Below, piece after piece: positions 41,301 through 53,183 of a DNA stretch of 64,000 bases (within the stretch, counting starts at the first letter, position 1; each line of letters starts with the position of its first letter). The translations under genes and the position numbers were made by a program. The notes beneath the pieces are model-generated. The model had not been told where the DNA came from. It saw only the letters and a program-made list of their open reading frames with translations, and searched no databases. The stretch spans positions 1 through 64,000 of the forward strand of contig CAJJDN010000023.1 in NCBI GenBank assembly GCA_905182985.1. Direction: 5' to 3'. The DNA is from Paramecium sonneborni. Taxonomy: Eukaryota; Ciliophora; Oligohymenophorea; Peniculida; Parameciidae.

Positions 41301-42019
41301 TGTTATTATTATTATTGTTATTATAATTATTATTATTATTAGGAGGAAAATTTTAATTAGGAAGGTTAAAATTATTATTGTTATTAAAATAACTAAGTTT
41401 AGAGTTGAGTTGATTTTTAATCTGGAGATGTTTCAAATATATTAATAGATTTAAACATATTAGTAATAGTTTAAGAATAATGTTTAGCAGATTTCGATAT
41501 ATATTGTGATTGATTAGGAGTTCGAGATGAAGATAGTTGACAATTAATAATATCAATAATTTACCTCTTTATCATTACTAATATCTCAAGCATATAGTCT
41601 AAAAATTGAGACAACAAAATTCTGTTATGAGTATAACTCAAATACTTCTCGAGAATTGCCAATAAATCATATTCTAATTCATAAAAAGCATTATCATCCA
41701 TATTCATCGTATTTAGAATGAAATTGAAACGATATTAAATGTGTTTTAAAAAGGAGAATTATGTAGTATTTGAATGTCGATAATTGCATACAACTCTTTG
41801 CAATTCATTTTTAACAGGTATCATCATTTCTGGAATATTTGCGACTGTGTAAGGAGACTTAATAACATTAATATTATCATACCTCTATACTTCTTTCTGA
41901 TTCATCAATTTCAAATGATTATTCTTTATATGAATCTTATTATATTTTAATATGCTATTAGTCACTATTAAATAAATCTAAAATTAAAAAATAAATCTTC
42001 TATTCACTTATTAATCCAT
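37530..42019 (-). CDS. Ser/Thr protein kinase fused to a dual-specificity pseudophosphatase and a Cys/His-rich tail
   Basis: About 1,450 residues. The N-terminal half is helical (for example FMNLYIKCLLCIAQNRSED) with a polyQ insert and a disordered Q/S/N stretch. The kinase domain (about 39590-38710) has IASGAYGVIY glycine loop, VAIK lysine, HYDIKADN catalytic loop (HRD is HYD), DFGES, a SPE motif and RDQKHRPNIE. Next comes a DSP-like fold (PIHLSFFKVTQELFICDQNY onward); at the P-loop the sequence is VENHSSYLR, so the HCx5R signature is ENx5R: Asn for Cys, Arg kept. The tail has CICGC, CHCHGNMLCNGG and CNKCDMW, likely Zn-binding. Introns of 23 nt at about 38805, 38443 and 37864 restore the frame. 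Kinase activity is plausible, phosphatase activity is not. The start (42019) is tentative; one possible intron near it is 30 nt and frame-neutral. Confidence 0.8.
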
Positions 42020-42291
42020 TATCTGATTTTAATTTACTTTAATCACAGAGTTATTTCTTTGAATATATATCTGTATCAAAATCTTAACATATTTGTTTTG
42101 ATGATATTTTATTTTTTTAAAAAGAGTTCGAACACAAATAATTTAAAATTGTAGAATATGGACATAATTCATATTGTATTTTTTTGATATCCTTCAAAAT
42201 GAGATAAAGAATATTTCCCCAGAGTCTACATATTTTATTACTTTTTTAATATTTATTTTAATCCTATTCAAATGATTAAGCAAGTGGATCT

Positions 42292-44727
42292 TCACATTAA
42301 TTTAATATATTAGGCCATTTATTAATTCCCAATCTTGTTAATGATTCTAATTATTATCTTCTTTATTTTAAGAGTAAACATGATAAATCTTAAGTTAAAC
42401 AATAACTACCCAATAATTATGCTAAATTTTATAATCTAAATTAATTTTTTAAATATTTACTCTTCTTTAGCATTCAATTTATAAGATTAATCTTCTTCTT
42501 TATGAATTGCTTAAGAACCACTTGTAAATTTGATTGCAGAATCAATAGAATGTGAAAATCTATTTGAACATGTAGAATAAGATTTAAAAGGATCTGCTCT
42601 TCTTGTTGAACGAGTCATTATACCTACAATCTCTAAACTATTTTAAGGTAATTTTAAAGGAGGAATTTTAAAGTTCTTATTTTATTATATTTAAGGTTCA
42701 ACTTAAAAAGATTTTTCTTAAATTTATTAAATTGGTTAAAGATTTTACTCTTTTGAATATACTGTTGGATAATGTGTTAATAAGAATTAAGTGAAATTCA
42801 TATGAAAATCACCTGTAGTACTTTTGGATAATTTTAGATAGATTGAATTAGGAGAGTTTAAAGCATTTTCAAAATTTTCAATAATTTCTGTTAAGTAACT
42901 AAAATTATATATTTATTATTACCCATCCTAATAGATTTACTATTTTAAACCAGAGTTTTATAAACCTTTATAAAATAACATTAACACATTAATACAAGAA
43001 TGTTCATGTAAATGATCCAATATAGCATTAATTATTATCTGATTATCCATTTATCCAAAAATGTCATATATCTTTTCAGAGCATTGTTAAAATATATTTC
43101 TAGGTTTCTATATCAAACTTTCCATATATTCATTTGATTTGATTTTTGTATTTTATATTGTTGGAAATTAGATTTCGTTACTATGACATAATAATTATAT
43201 TAGTTTTTTTGCAACTTAACCATCTCTTAAATTTAAATTTTGTAATAATTATAGAGTCTCTGGAGTAAAATGATGCTAATTAAATATATTCATAATTTAT
43301 ATTAATAATTAATTTCAATAGAAAAATAAAATCAGTTCCTTCAATTTTCTAACTATTGCTTATATTATAGAAAACCTACAAATAATACAATATATTACTT
43401 ATTCCTCCTTTTGGTTATAATTAAGTTAAAGTAAAAGCATCTTAAGGAATTACTGGTATAGAATCAGATGAGAGAATATCTAAAGCTTTTATCTTCATAA
43501 AATCACTAAAATTGGTTCCTACTTATAGTTTTTCTTTTTCACTAGGAGATTATTAAATTAATTATTCATTAAAAGTAACAGTTTTCTTTTTAACTATTTC
43601 TTATTGAGTTTCATTCTATTTATCACTAAATATCACAAAATCACTGATGTGTTAACATTCATTCACTTACATTGATTATTTAAATGCTTGGTTTTCTTAT
43701 TAAAATTCTATTCTAGATTAATTTTTTAAATTTTAAAAATTTTGTAACATTTATTCATATCTTGATGAATTATTTGATGAATACTCTTATTCTTGTTTAT
43801 CTTTATCAACTTAAGTTTTATCATCTTTATAATCACTATACCTTTAACTTTATCCTGAAGATATTTTATCAAAACTTTTATTATCAAATATACTTTACTG
43901 AGTTTTAATTTAATTTTTATTTTTTTCACTTTCTTTTGTTGCAATTCTATTGCTAGGACTTTCTTTTTAAAAAGGTTAAACTACAATTGAGTTTTTAGTT
44001 CCAATAGGACTAAAAGTTTATTGTTATTTAACAATGCTGTTATTTTTTGGACTTTTAGTTTTTTATGTTGAAATACTATTTTAGATTCTACTATTATTTT
44101 TAGAATAATTTTCTAATGACTTAGAATCTCTCGACTATCTAGATTGAGGTTAAGATTTAATTATTTTCTCAATTGCATCTAATTATTCAATTAAATTGCT
44201 TTGCTTTATTGGTTCATCATATTATATTTTAGATTGTTTTTTTTCACTTTCATTATTATTTGTACATTGTCTACTAATTATATTATCTTAATCATTATAA
44301 AATAACATATCTTAATAGTTATTAAAATTCTATATTTATTATCTTGAACTATTTAAATCAAATTCAGGTTAACAAGGAGAATGCTATTGGGGTCTAATTT
44401 CTTGATAAATATTTGGAGATTTTAAAATAGTTTCTAATTATAATGGTCCAAATGTATTTCTGCAATCAGATCCTTTTAGACAATCAAATTATTATTATTC
44501 AATACTGCTTTCAAATGATACATTAATTTTTTTATTTTAATTTGCAGAAATCTCAGCTGGAATAATTGAAGATAAATTACTAATTGTTATTTGATTATTA
44601 ACATCATCATCTGTTTCATCAACTCCTTTTAAATAAGCTGGTAATTTTTATTATTTTATTTATTTATTTATATCTTGAAATGCTTATAATTTATCTTATT
44701 AATTCTAAAGTTATATATACTTAGATA

Positions 44728-44789
<62 letters not shown>

Positions 44790-45731
44790 TACTATTACTA
44801 TTATTTAATATTAGAAGCAAGATTAGTCTTATTAAAGTTAACATTTTCATCTTAAATAACTTCTTATTACTAATTAATTTTTTCAATTTAAATTTATTGA
44901 GTTTATGCAAAAGTATTAAAATAATTTTTTTCATTTTTAGTTTCAAGTGTTTCTAACTATTTGTTAAAATTAAATTCAATTTTCGATTATTTAGGCTATT
45001 CAAATAATGGTTTATTTTACATTAACTCTAATTGTAAGTTCTTTAACTTTTATAATTCATTTTAAGAATTCAGGGTAGCTAATATTTTATTATTGTTATT
45101 TAACATATTATTAATTGATTCTTTATTATTTGAAAGAGGTTCTCGATTGCCAATAGGTGAATAACCGTTTCTTGATGTTTAAAATACTGGATATTATTTT
45201 TCTTAATTAAGATTAGTTGGAGATTAAAAATAATTTTAAACCATTTTATCTTAATACAAATCTGGAGTATTTTATATTTAATAATCTTAATGTCTAGTTG
45301 TTTTAGAAAATTCCTCATTTAATTTAGATTCTTAAGGTTTTAAGTACTCAGATACTTGATTTTAATGTTTTTAAATAGATTCAATCTTATTATTCAATTT
45401 CTGCAAATAATCAATTTGTTAATTGAATTTACTAATATTTTAGAGTGGTGTTCTATCTTCAACTTAATATTAAGTAACTTACATTTAATATTATGGATCA
45501 TAAGTAAATTTTTTAATTTCTTAAATTTGTTTAATCTTTTAAGTTTGATCTTGTCTAAGACTTTAGAAGTTACTTTATTAATCAGCAAATGATTATGATC
45601 TATTTTAGCTTTCTAAAGATTTTAAAAAAGTTAATTCATTTTATCTTTATTAATATTATTTATTAGGGTCATAAGTTGGATTGATAAGATTTTCTTGAGA
45701 AGAAAAGCTCTGTTTATTTTGTATAACTATC

Positions 45732-45786
<55 letters not shown>

Positions 45787-46534
45787 TGATTAATTCTAAT
45801 TATTATTGTAATAATAATGCCTAATGTTCGAGATATTTCTACTTTTTAAATTCTTGTGTTTTTAAATCGTCATATCTAACTTCTCTTATATCTTATTTAA
45901 ATCTTTCTGGTTATTAATTGACTTATATAATAGTGTTTGAATATTTTTTTGTGACTTCTTAAATATCTCTCAAAATATTTTGTTTTAAATTATCAACCAT
46001 TTCAGACAATGGCTCTCTTTAATTAGGCTTATGTTAGATTCTTAATGGACTTATGGATCCAAACCCTTTTTAATTAGCTTATCTTATGCCTGCTATAATT
46101 CCTGGAGATTACACTCTTTAAATAGGACTCCTTTTATAAATAGGTGTATAACAATCTTTTTAAATAACTGGTTTAGAAAATGGACTTCTAGTTGGACTTC
46201 TTACAAAGTTTTCTTTATTACCTGTATAAACACTTTATGTTCTTTAATTTCTACTAAATTATCTATTAGTTTAAATATTGCTTCTATTAGAATAAGATAA
46301 ATCATTTTCATGTTATGCAAAAAAATTAGTTTGAAAAGGCACTTCACAAAGAGGTAATTAATGATCAGTTGATGAATTTTTTTTAATTCCAACTATTTTT
46401 TTGACTTACGGTTGAAGTGGAGATAATCGACCTGCAGTTTCATTAATTAGAGTAGTTAATTATTATACTGCAACATTTGATTTTGGATTTCTGAATACAG
46501 GACTATGACGAAGAGTATAACAGTTGTTTAGCAT
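42292..46534 (-). CDS. Large glutamine-rich low-complexity protein
   Basis: About 1,400 residues, essentially open in one frame. It has Ser-Pro motifs near the N-terminus (RSPTRSPF, KRSPIQ, SPLRI), charged helical stretches and two long polyglutamine runs written as TAA repeats. No enzyme domain is visible; the composition suggests an intrinsically disordered scaffold or regulatory protein. The ATG at 46532-46534 is only 21 bp from the stop of the upstream START-like gene on the same strand. The C-terminal 50 residues after KEEQIFKKLIQ are hydrophobic and may follow a missed intron, so the TGA at 42292-42294 is uncertain. Confidence 0.65.
44726..44789 (-). repeat. (TAA)n run encoding polyglutamine
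   Basis: About 20 tandem triplets, read on the minus strand in the gene frame as TAA/TAG = Gln. Read in other frames the same DNA would give poly-Asn or poly-Ile. Confidence 0.8.
45733..45786 (-). repeat. Second (TAA)n run encoding polyglutamine
   Basis: About 18 uninterrupted TAA triplets on the minus strand, following LELIK in the same protein. Confidence 0.8.
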
Positions 46535-46555
46535 TATTATTTAAAATTAAATAGT

Positions 46556-48112
46556 TCATTTTTAACGTAATTCAAAGTATTTCTATACTTTCTAGTCAAT
46601 CCACTAATAAAATTCTATATTTTAATTGTATTTTTCAAACCAAGGAGATTTCTCAAAATTCTTAGTTATCTTTTCCATCCTTTCAAATAATTCATGTGCC
46701 ATCTAAAATTTTTATTATAATTTAATTACTTTTCTGGCCAAATATCCAATAAGCTAATTAGGAAGATATTTAACCTAAGGATTTGAATTAGTTATTGCAC
46801 GTACTCTACATTTATTATCATTTATAGGAGTCAATTCAAATATATAGTAATTTATTATTAAACTAACTAGTTTTTTATTTGCTTAAAATTTAATATCATG
46901 TTTTTATTGATATTCAATATTATGATCAATAGATTTACAAACAAATACTATTGTTCCATTTATCATAAGTCTATCAATTCCTTCTCCAACAAATACAGCT
47001 CTTCTATCTGAAATAAATGGAAAATAGACCAATATATCACAAATTTTACAAGTTTTACTCAATTATTTATTCATTGAAGATCTTTGACAAAATGGAACAT
47101 AATTCTAATATAAATCTATTTCATTAATCAACGCCATTAATTTTGTTATATTGGCTTCAAACACAGAGTCTAAATAAACAGTAACTGTTTATTCTTCCTC
47201 GAAAAGTTTATATTTAATTATTAAATTTTGACTTTGTTTTTCTATTCTCCATCCACCTGATTCTAATTCATTTAGATTTTAAGTGAGTATCATTTTTTTC
47301 TCTTCTAAATCTTCATAGAATTCTTAATATTTTTTCTCCTTGAACCATTAAGCTTACTTATAATTTAACTTTAAATAAATATCCTTTGTGATTTCCAAGG
47401 CTTCATCCAATAATGCTTCCTGATACAGATTTTTAGCATGTTACATTCTCAAATCTATTAGATTTAATTCCTCTTATTCAGGATCTATGATTATTTTTTC
47501 TTTTTGTTGATTAAACTTATTTTTCAAATGAATTTCAGATTCAACAATTTCTTGTTCAAATTGATTTTGGATAATTTCATCATCTATATGGTTCTCTTCT
47601 TAAATTACTTATAATTGACTGTTTCTTAAATTATTTTAAGGATTTGCATAATTTTCTTCAATCGTAACACTTACGCACAATTTCACTGTTTTCTTCTTAG
47701 TAGGTTCTTTTGGTGCAAAGGATTTAAAAGACTTAATTGCTTGAACTTTAGAAGGAAACCGGTCTAAGATATTTGGATGATATCTTACATTCTTCATATT
47801 CATTTAGCATATTGATAATTTCAATTGATTTTTCTGAGATATCGTCTAATTAGCATAGTTATTAAGATAACTAAGTTTAAAAGATTGATTACTCTTGTGT
47901 TTGGATCAAGTTTTTATATTTGTTCTTTAAGTCCTGTTTTAAAATTAAAGTAGTAATCTATAATATAGGTACAATGATCAAAGGCTTAGCATTTGTTGAG
48001 TATTGTATCAAACTTAAATTTAAGTATGATAATATACTTCCTTTCGAAATTCTTCATATATATAATCAATAGTTGGCATCTGGGATTCATCTTCACATAG
48101 ATAATTTTTCAT
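46556..48112 (-). CDS. START-like lipid-binding domain protein
   Basis: About 470 residues. The start MKNYLCEDESQM (48112) is joined by small introns (25, 22 and 25 nt) to RFPSKVQAIKSFKSFAPKEP, a coiled-coil helix (QHAKNLYQEALLDEALEITK) and a START/Bet v 1-like domain: ELESGGWRIEKQ, EANITKLMALINEIDLYQNY, VPFCQRS, YFPFISDRRAVFVGEGIDRL, then a strand-rich end and a C-terminal helix (MAHELFERMEKITKNFE) after a 27-nt intron. Proteins of this type carry or sense lipids in the cytosol; the ligand cannot be told from sequence. It is divergent from the channel gene at 48262 with 149 bp between starts, so a shared promoter region is likely. Confidence 0.7.
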
Positions 48113-48261
48113 GAAAAAGAGTTTATAAATAAATTAAAATTAAATATGATAGTTCTTGAACAAAATGAAATGTCATTTAATATTGAATATATTATTTTAG
48201 TTGTTATAAAGTGTATTATAATAAATTGAGTCATATACAATATTATTAATTTTGTTTTATA

Positions 48262-50883
48262 ATGAGTATAAAGTAAGTTCATCCAACAAATGAAGGGGAA
48301 GAATAGAATGAATTCAAAAAGGGACTACAGTAATAGATTAGTTATAAAATTGTTTAGCTCAGTTTAGACTTTCAATGATCTTCGTAGAAAAAGAGTATAG
48401 GTTCGAGAAGCGACATTAATTTTATCTCCGAAACTGTAGAATTTCATTTCATTAATTTAGCTAATAATATTAGAATATGTTACCAAAAATAAGTTAGTTT
48501 ACAAGTTAAGATTAAATTATGGAGGAAGAAGATGTTTTGGTTTTAGATGGCTTTAAAATTAAATTTAATAGGGCCATCAGAAGATTATTAATCATTCTAA
48601 ACTTTTCCAGAATGATCACTTATTTTTAAAAATAGAAACATAATAAGAATGTTACTTAAAATTCAATTTAAAAATAAGTTATTCCCTTTCTTCCTCATCT
48701 TAAATTTATTCGTTTGTGGAGAGAGATGATGAATTTTAATACTGTAATTGCAAACCTTGTTTATCCCATATATATTACATATTCAGAATTTGATTCTTAT
48801 GTATAATAATCTTTTATAATAGGATTTTATAACCATAGTTACATTTATTATAGATTTTTTATTCTTTGTTGATATAATATTTGAATAGATGATATGTCAA
48901 ATAGATAATAACAATATTCTCCTAAAAACATTTTCATCAATATTTATTCATAATTTAACTGGATGGTTAATTTTTGATATTTTAACAATCTTACCATACA
49001 AATTATTTGTAAAAAAGATGGAAGATTCTTTCTAATTAAGAGACTATTTTAATTTGTTCAAATTAATAAGAGTGTTTAAATATTTCACTAAAACTGATAG
49101 AAAAATTCTTTATCATTCAGCAGATCCTAAAAAGACAGAAATTTCAATTTAAAATGAATTATCTTTTTTTGATTATTTTTCATTAATTGATGCTAAAGTT
49201 TTAAGTGTATTAAATATTTTCAAAAATATGTTAATACTTATAAGTGCTTTTGGTTGTTTATGGCATTATGTATAATATTATGAAGGAATCTCTTTTAATG
49301 AAGATTATGATAATTGGACTTCATATATTGATGGACTCTTTTGGGCTATTTAAACAGTTACTGTAGTTGGATATGGAAATGTCTCAATTTCTACTTCTAT
49401 GTAATATAATCTTGTGATCATTTGGCTCTTAATTGGAGTAGGATTCTATTCTTTTACTATTGGTAATCTAGCTCAAATCTTAGAATAATAAACATCAGCT
49501 GAAATATAAAAAGAAAACTTAGAAGATTTAGAAAATCTAATGGATTCTATCATTATCCCAGAATGGTTATAAAATCAAGTCTCGAACTTTCTAACTTATA
49601 ATCTAGAAAACAACTCTTTTTGGAATTACAGAAAGTATATTTTAACTATAATAATTAGAGAATAATAGACTCTTTGCCAGGATAACTTAAAAAATATACA
49701 ATTTGTTTTTCTTAATAGTAATTAGTTGTAAATACTAATCTATTTAAATTGGATATTAATATAGCCTCAAAGTTATTGCCCTATATGACTATTTTCTATT
49801 ATTAGAAATATGAAACTATTTATTACATTGGATCTCCTAGTATGGACATCTTTTTTCTAATTACAGGAGAAGTATAATTGGTTTAAGATAATTTTAGGTG
49901 AGATTGTGTGATGAATAAGGTCGAAGTCTCTTAAATATCATAGAAGGCAGTATCTTTGGTGAAATGGAAATATTAGATCAAGTTAATAGAAAATAAAGTG
50001 CTATTGCCTCCAAAAATTCTATTGTAATCATTTTTCCAGTTTAGATATTTCTTGATATTATTTAAACAGATGAGAATTTGTCTTTTGAAATTGAATAATT
50101 AGGTTTGAGAAGAAAAATTCTCATTAAGGAAAGTCATATCAGAATGAGATGTAATTATTTTATTTTATTTCCTTAGAAAATCAAAAGGTTAGAAGAGTAA
50201 GTTGTATTAGTTACAAAGAATAACGTAAACCTACAGATATTAGTAAAAATATTATGGAAAAAGAATTTAAATCCAGAATTTCAAAAGAACCTTTTTAGTT
50301 CATTTAAACTAGACTACTAAAATATATTTTTGGAAGAAATTAAGAAAGAAAATGGAGATTATTTCATAAATTTAGAGATGTTGTATAAAAAGTTATGAAG
50401 TTTAATAAATAAAAGAGGGAACTTAATAAAAGAAGAAGAGAAAGTTTCTTAGGATTAAAAATGATAAATAACTTTAAAGTAACTACTGAAAAAGAATAAT
50501 TTATAATTAAATAAATATTTAAATTATAAAAATAAAAAAGACAATTAATGAAAACTTTAAAATAAATAATTAACCATGTTAAATCAGGAATTTAAGCACC
50601 TATGCTTATAACACCTTCACCTTATTTTTATTGTTTATTAAAGGAATAGAAACAATTAATTTTAGAAAAAAAAGAACTCGAAAATTAAAACAAATTTCAA
50701 AAACAATAAAAGATTAAAAAAATTAATCCTTATTATTAATTAAGATAATTAAATGATTTTTGGAGTAAGCTACAAAATGAATTAATTTCATATAAAAATA
50801 TAAGAGGAGAACTAAGATATTAATAAATGGAAGTGGATGGAATATATTTTGAAATTTAAGGTTTAATTAAATCTATTATGTGA
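48262..50883 (+). CDS. Cyclic-nucleotide-binding-domain voltage-gated K+ channel (CNG/HCN/EAG-like)
   Basis: About 820 residues. Six-TM core: S1 near DFITIVTFIIDFLFFVDIIF, S4 near FNLFKLIRVFKYF with only weak charge spacing, S5 LSVLNIFKNMLILISAFGC, pore TVTVVGYGNVS with a K+-type GYG filter, then S6. The C-linker has KRIIDSLPGQLKK and the cNMP-binding domain has LLPYMTIFYYQKYETIYYIG, SMDIFFLITGEV and IFGEMEILDQVNRKQSA. A coiled C-terminal tail follows. Small introns (34, 25, 22, 26, 26 nt and others) restore the frame. Around 49606-49610 the frames on either side do not join cleanly by an intron; one base seems missing in an A run. ATG 48262 splices to MNSKRDYSNRL; ATG 48290 is an unspliced alternative. 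Paramecium has many such channels affecting ciliary beating. Confidence 0.85.
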
Positions 50884-50928
50884 AATTCTATTGAGTATCA
50901 ATAAATATTTAAACTAACATATATAAAA

Positions 50929-53173
50929 TCATTTTTCTTTCTCTTTACATTATTAAATTATTTAAATCAAGTAGTCTTCATAAATGTTATCAAACTATTA
51001 TAAATTATTATAAATTACAGTTTTTCGATATTTGTAAACAATTTTTTATTCATTTGAAACCTCATTTAAACATTTATGAAATTATTTAATATAAGATCTA
51101 TCCTTTTAAAAGCTCTTGAGCTGACGAATATTTTCAAAATTCTACAATTTTTCTGGAATTTACAAAGATTTATCAAAATTGGAAAATAAATGTTTAGCCT
51201 AAGTTTAAGAAAAATCAATACTTTTTATCGATCATCATTTCTGACATCTTTACCATTTATTTAAATCATAGATGGAAATCTATAAACCAAAAATTAAAAC
51301 ATGAAAGAACAATTATTAATTGGATTATTGAGTATTGTTAATTTTTGAATTTCATTTAAATGCTTTAAAAATAGATGAATAAAATTAATACTTCTAATTT
51401 GGCTAATTGTAATAGACTATTAATATAATTATCTTTTAAAACTAATTCTCTTAATTTTGAATATTCTTTTAAAATTGGTAATTATGTGTCAATAATAGAA
51501 TCAAAAAATACATATTAAAAATGAATTTTTTCAATAATTTAGCTAAAATTTTAAGTTGGTAATACCATAGCTGATGCAGTGCCATATATCAGCAAAAAAA
51601 CATCCTAAATATTATACACAAAGGTATACATCCTCAACTTCAGCATGTCCTCCTTCTACAAGTTGATGTTCAAGACAGCTTTTTTTATTTAATTAATTAT
51701 TTTTTTCTAACAATTAAATTCTTTTATATTCAGCAGTCCATTATTTTTTAATTAAAATTAAAATATCATCTTCTTAAGCAGCAGCTGTACTAGTCAAAGA
51801 ATTCTTTTAACTTGGTATAGTTTCTCTAAGTGGTTGTTATTGCTATAGAGGTAAAGAATTTTTATAAGTGACTGGTTCTTTTTTAATTTATGCAAAAGGT
51901 ACAATTTCATCTTTAGTTTTAAATTCTGAGGCTACACCAAGAATTTCAAGGCCCATTTAATTAGGTTTTTTTGGTTTTTACTATTATTGAATTTATTATT
52001 ATTATTATTGTTATTGATTAATAGTTTTTTTTTTAATTGGTTCAGTTTTTGGGATTTCTGAAAATAAGATCTCTTATTTTATTTATTCAATAGGTTTTCC
52101 ATCTAATATTTTTAAAGACTCAAAAGTTTAACAAATATATCTATAATAATCAGATTTATTAGTTTAGATAGGATTATTTTCAAGGGATAATTCTGATAAA
52201 TTAAAAATACAAGGAAAAGAATTAATCTTATTTTGGGACATAAATAATTTTTATAATTAAGGAATTACTAAATGAGAAATATAAAAATACCTTATAAATG
52301 ATCTATATTTTCAATTTAATTCATTTTGATATTAAGTTCAATTAAAGAGTTTAATTCTTCAAGCGCTTCCAATTTGGTAATAAGATTGTTACCAACATTC
52401 AAAATTTTAAGACTTTTTAATTTATTTAATCCTTCTAAATTAACAATTCGATTGCTATGTAGATCTAGAACTTCTAATTTGCTAAGATGATCTAAATTTT
52501 ATATTCTTCTGATTTAATTTTTAGGTAACAATAAAACTTTTAATTTTTAAACTTATTTCAATTCATCAATTTCTTTAATTTAATTATCATACAAATCAAG
52601 ATATAAGAGATTGGGTAAGGAAACAAGATTTTGAATAGAGTTAATTCTATTATGTTAAAATGTTAATATTTTTAACTTTTCTTCTCCTTCTAATAGAGGC
52701 ATATGAGTTAAATCTAAGTAATCAAGACTTAATTTTTCTAAATTATTGGCTCTTTCCATAGGTCTTCTATAACAAACCCATATGCCAGGTATTTATTATA
52801 ATTCAGAGAATATAATGTTACCTCCATTTTCAATCTTTTTGATGGTTCCATTTTTAACTAAATATCGATACCTTAAGTAAGTAAGAATTGATTGATTACC
52901 TTTCATCAATTTCAACTTAAAGTATATCTTGAAACTCTTGTGAATAACAAAGTACATCATTTTTAGCTTTCTTTTTAGTAATTTCAGGTAATTAACTTGA
53001 AAGAGGTGTTTGATTTGATTAATTTGGTTTGTAAGTTGTTTTTTTAGAAAAACCAGTGGAATAAGTAGCATTAGCTTCAGAAGATCTCTAATTCTTATTT
53101 GGAGACATAGAAGATTTTGTCTAGTGAAAATAATTTGAATTGTTACATATGCATAGCGTGATTCTTTATTCAT
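50929..53173 (-). CDS. LRRC49: LRRC49-like leucine-rich-repeat protein
   Basis: About 680 residues. After a disordered N-terminus and VCYRRPMERANNLEKLSLD come at least six SDS22-type leucine-rich repeats (NRINSIQNL, NQIKEIDEL, NQIRRIQNL, NRIVNLEGL, NLITKLEAL, NQIENIDHL), a Q-rich linker and a second LRR-like cap (LRELVLKDNYINSLLQLAKL...LTILNNPINNC). The start of the repeats resembles vertebrate LRRC49, a partner of the tubulin polyglutamylase complex, so a role at centrioles or cilia is inferred. Introns of 25-29 nt restore the frame, one of 26 nt after MNKESRYAY. The 3' end lies 45 bp from the channel stop (convergent). If translation begins at the inner ATG (53108) the N-terminus is 13 residues shorter. 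Confidence 0.75.
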
Positions 53174-53183
53174 TAAAATAATA

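Noticed and set aside
44668..44946. Minus-strand frame with poly-Asn
   Set aside because: Same TAA repeat read out of frame; the gene frame gives polyGln and is open on both sides.
45356..45592. Short plus-strand hydrophobic frames in the 41-46 kb region
   Set aside because: They are antisense or other-frame shadows of the Q-rich gene on the minus strand, which reads through continuously with TAA/TAG as Gln.
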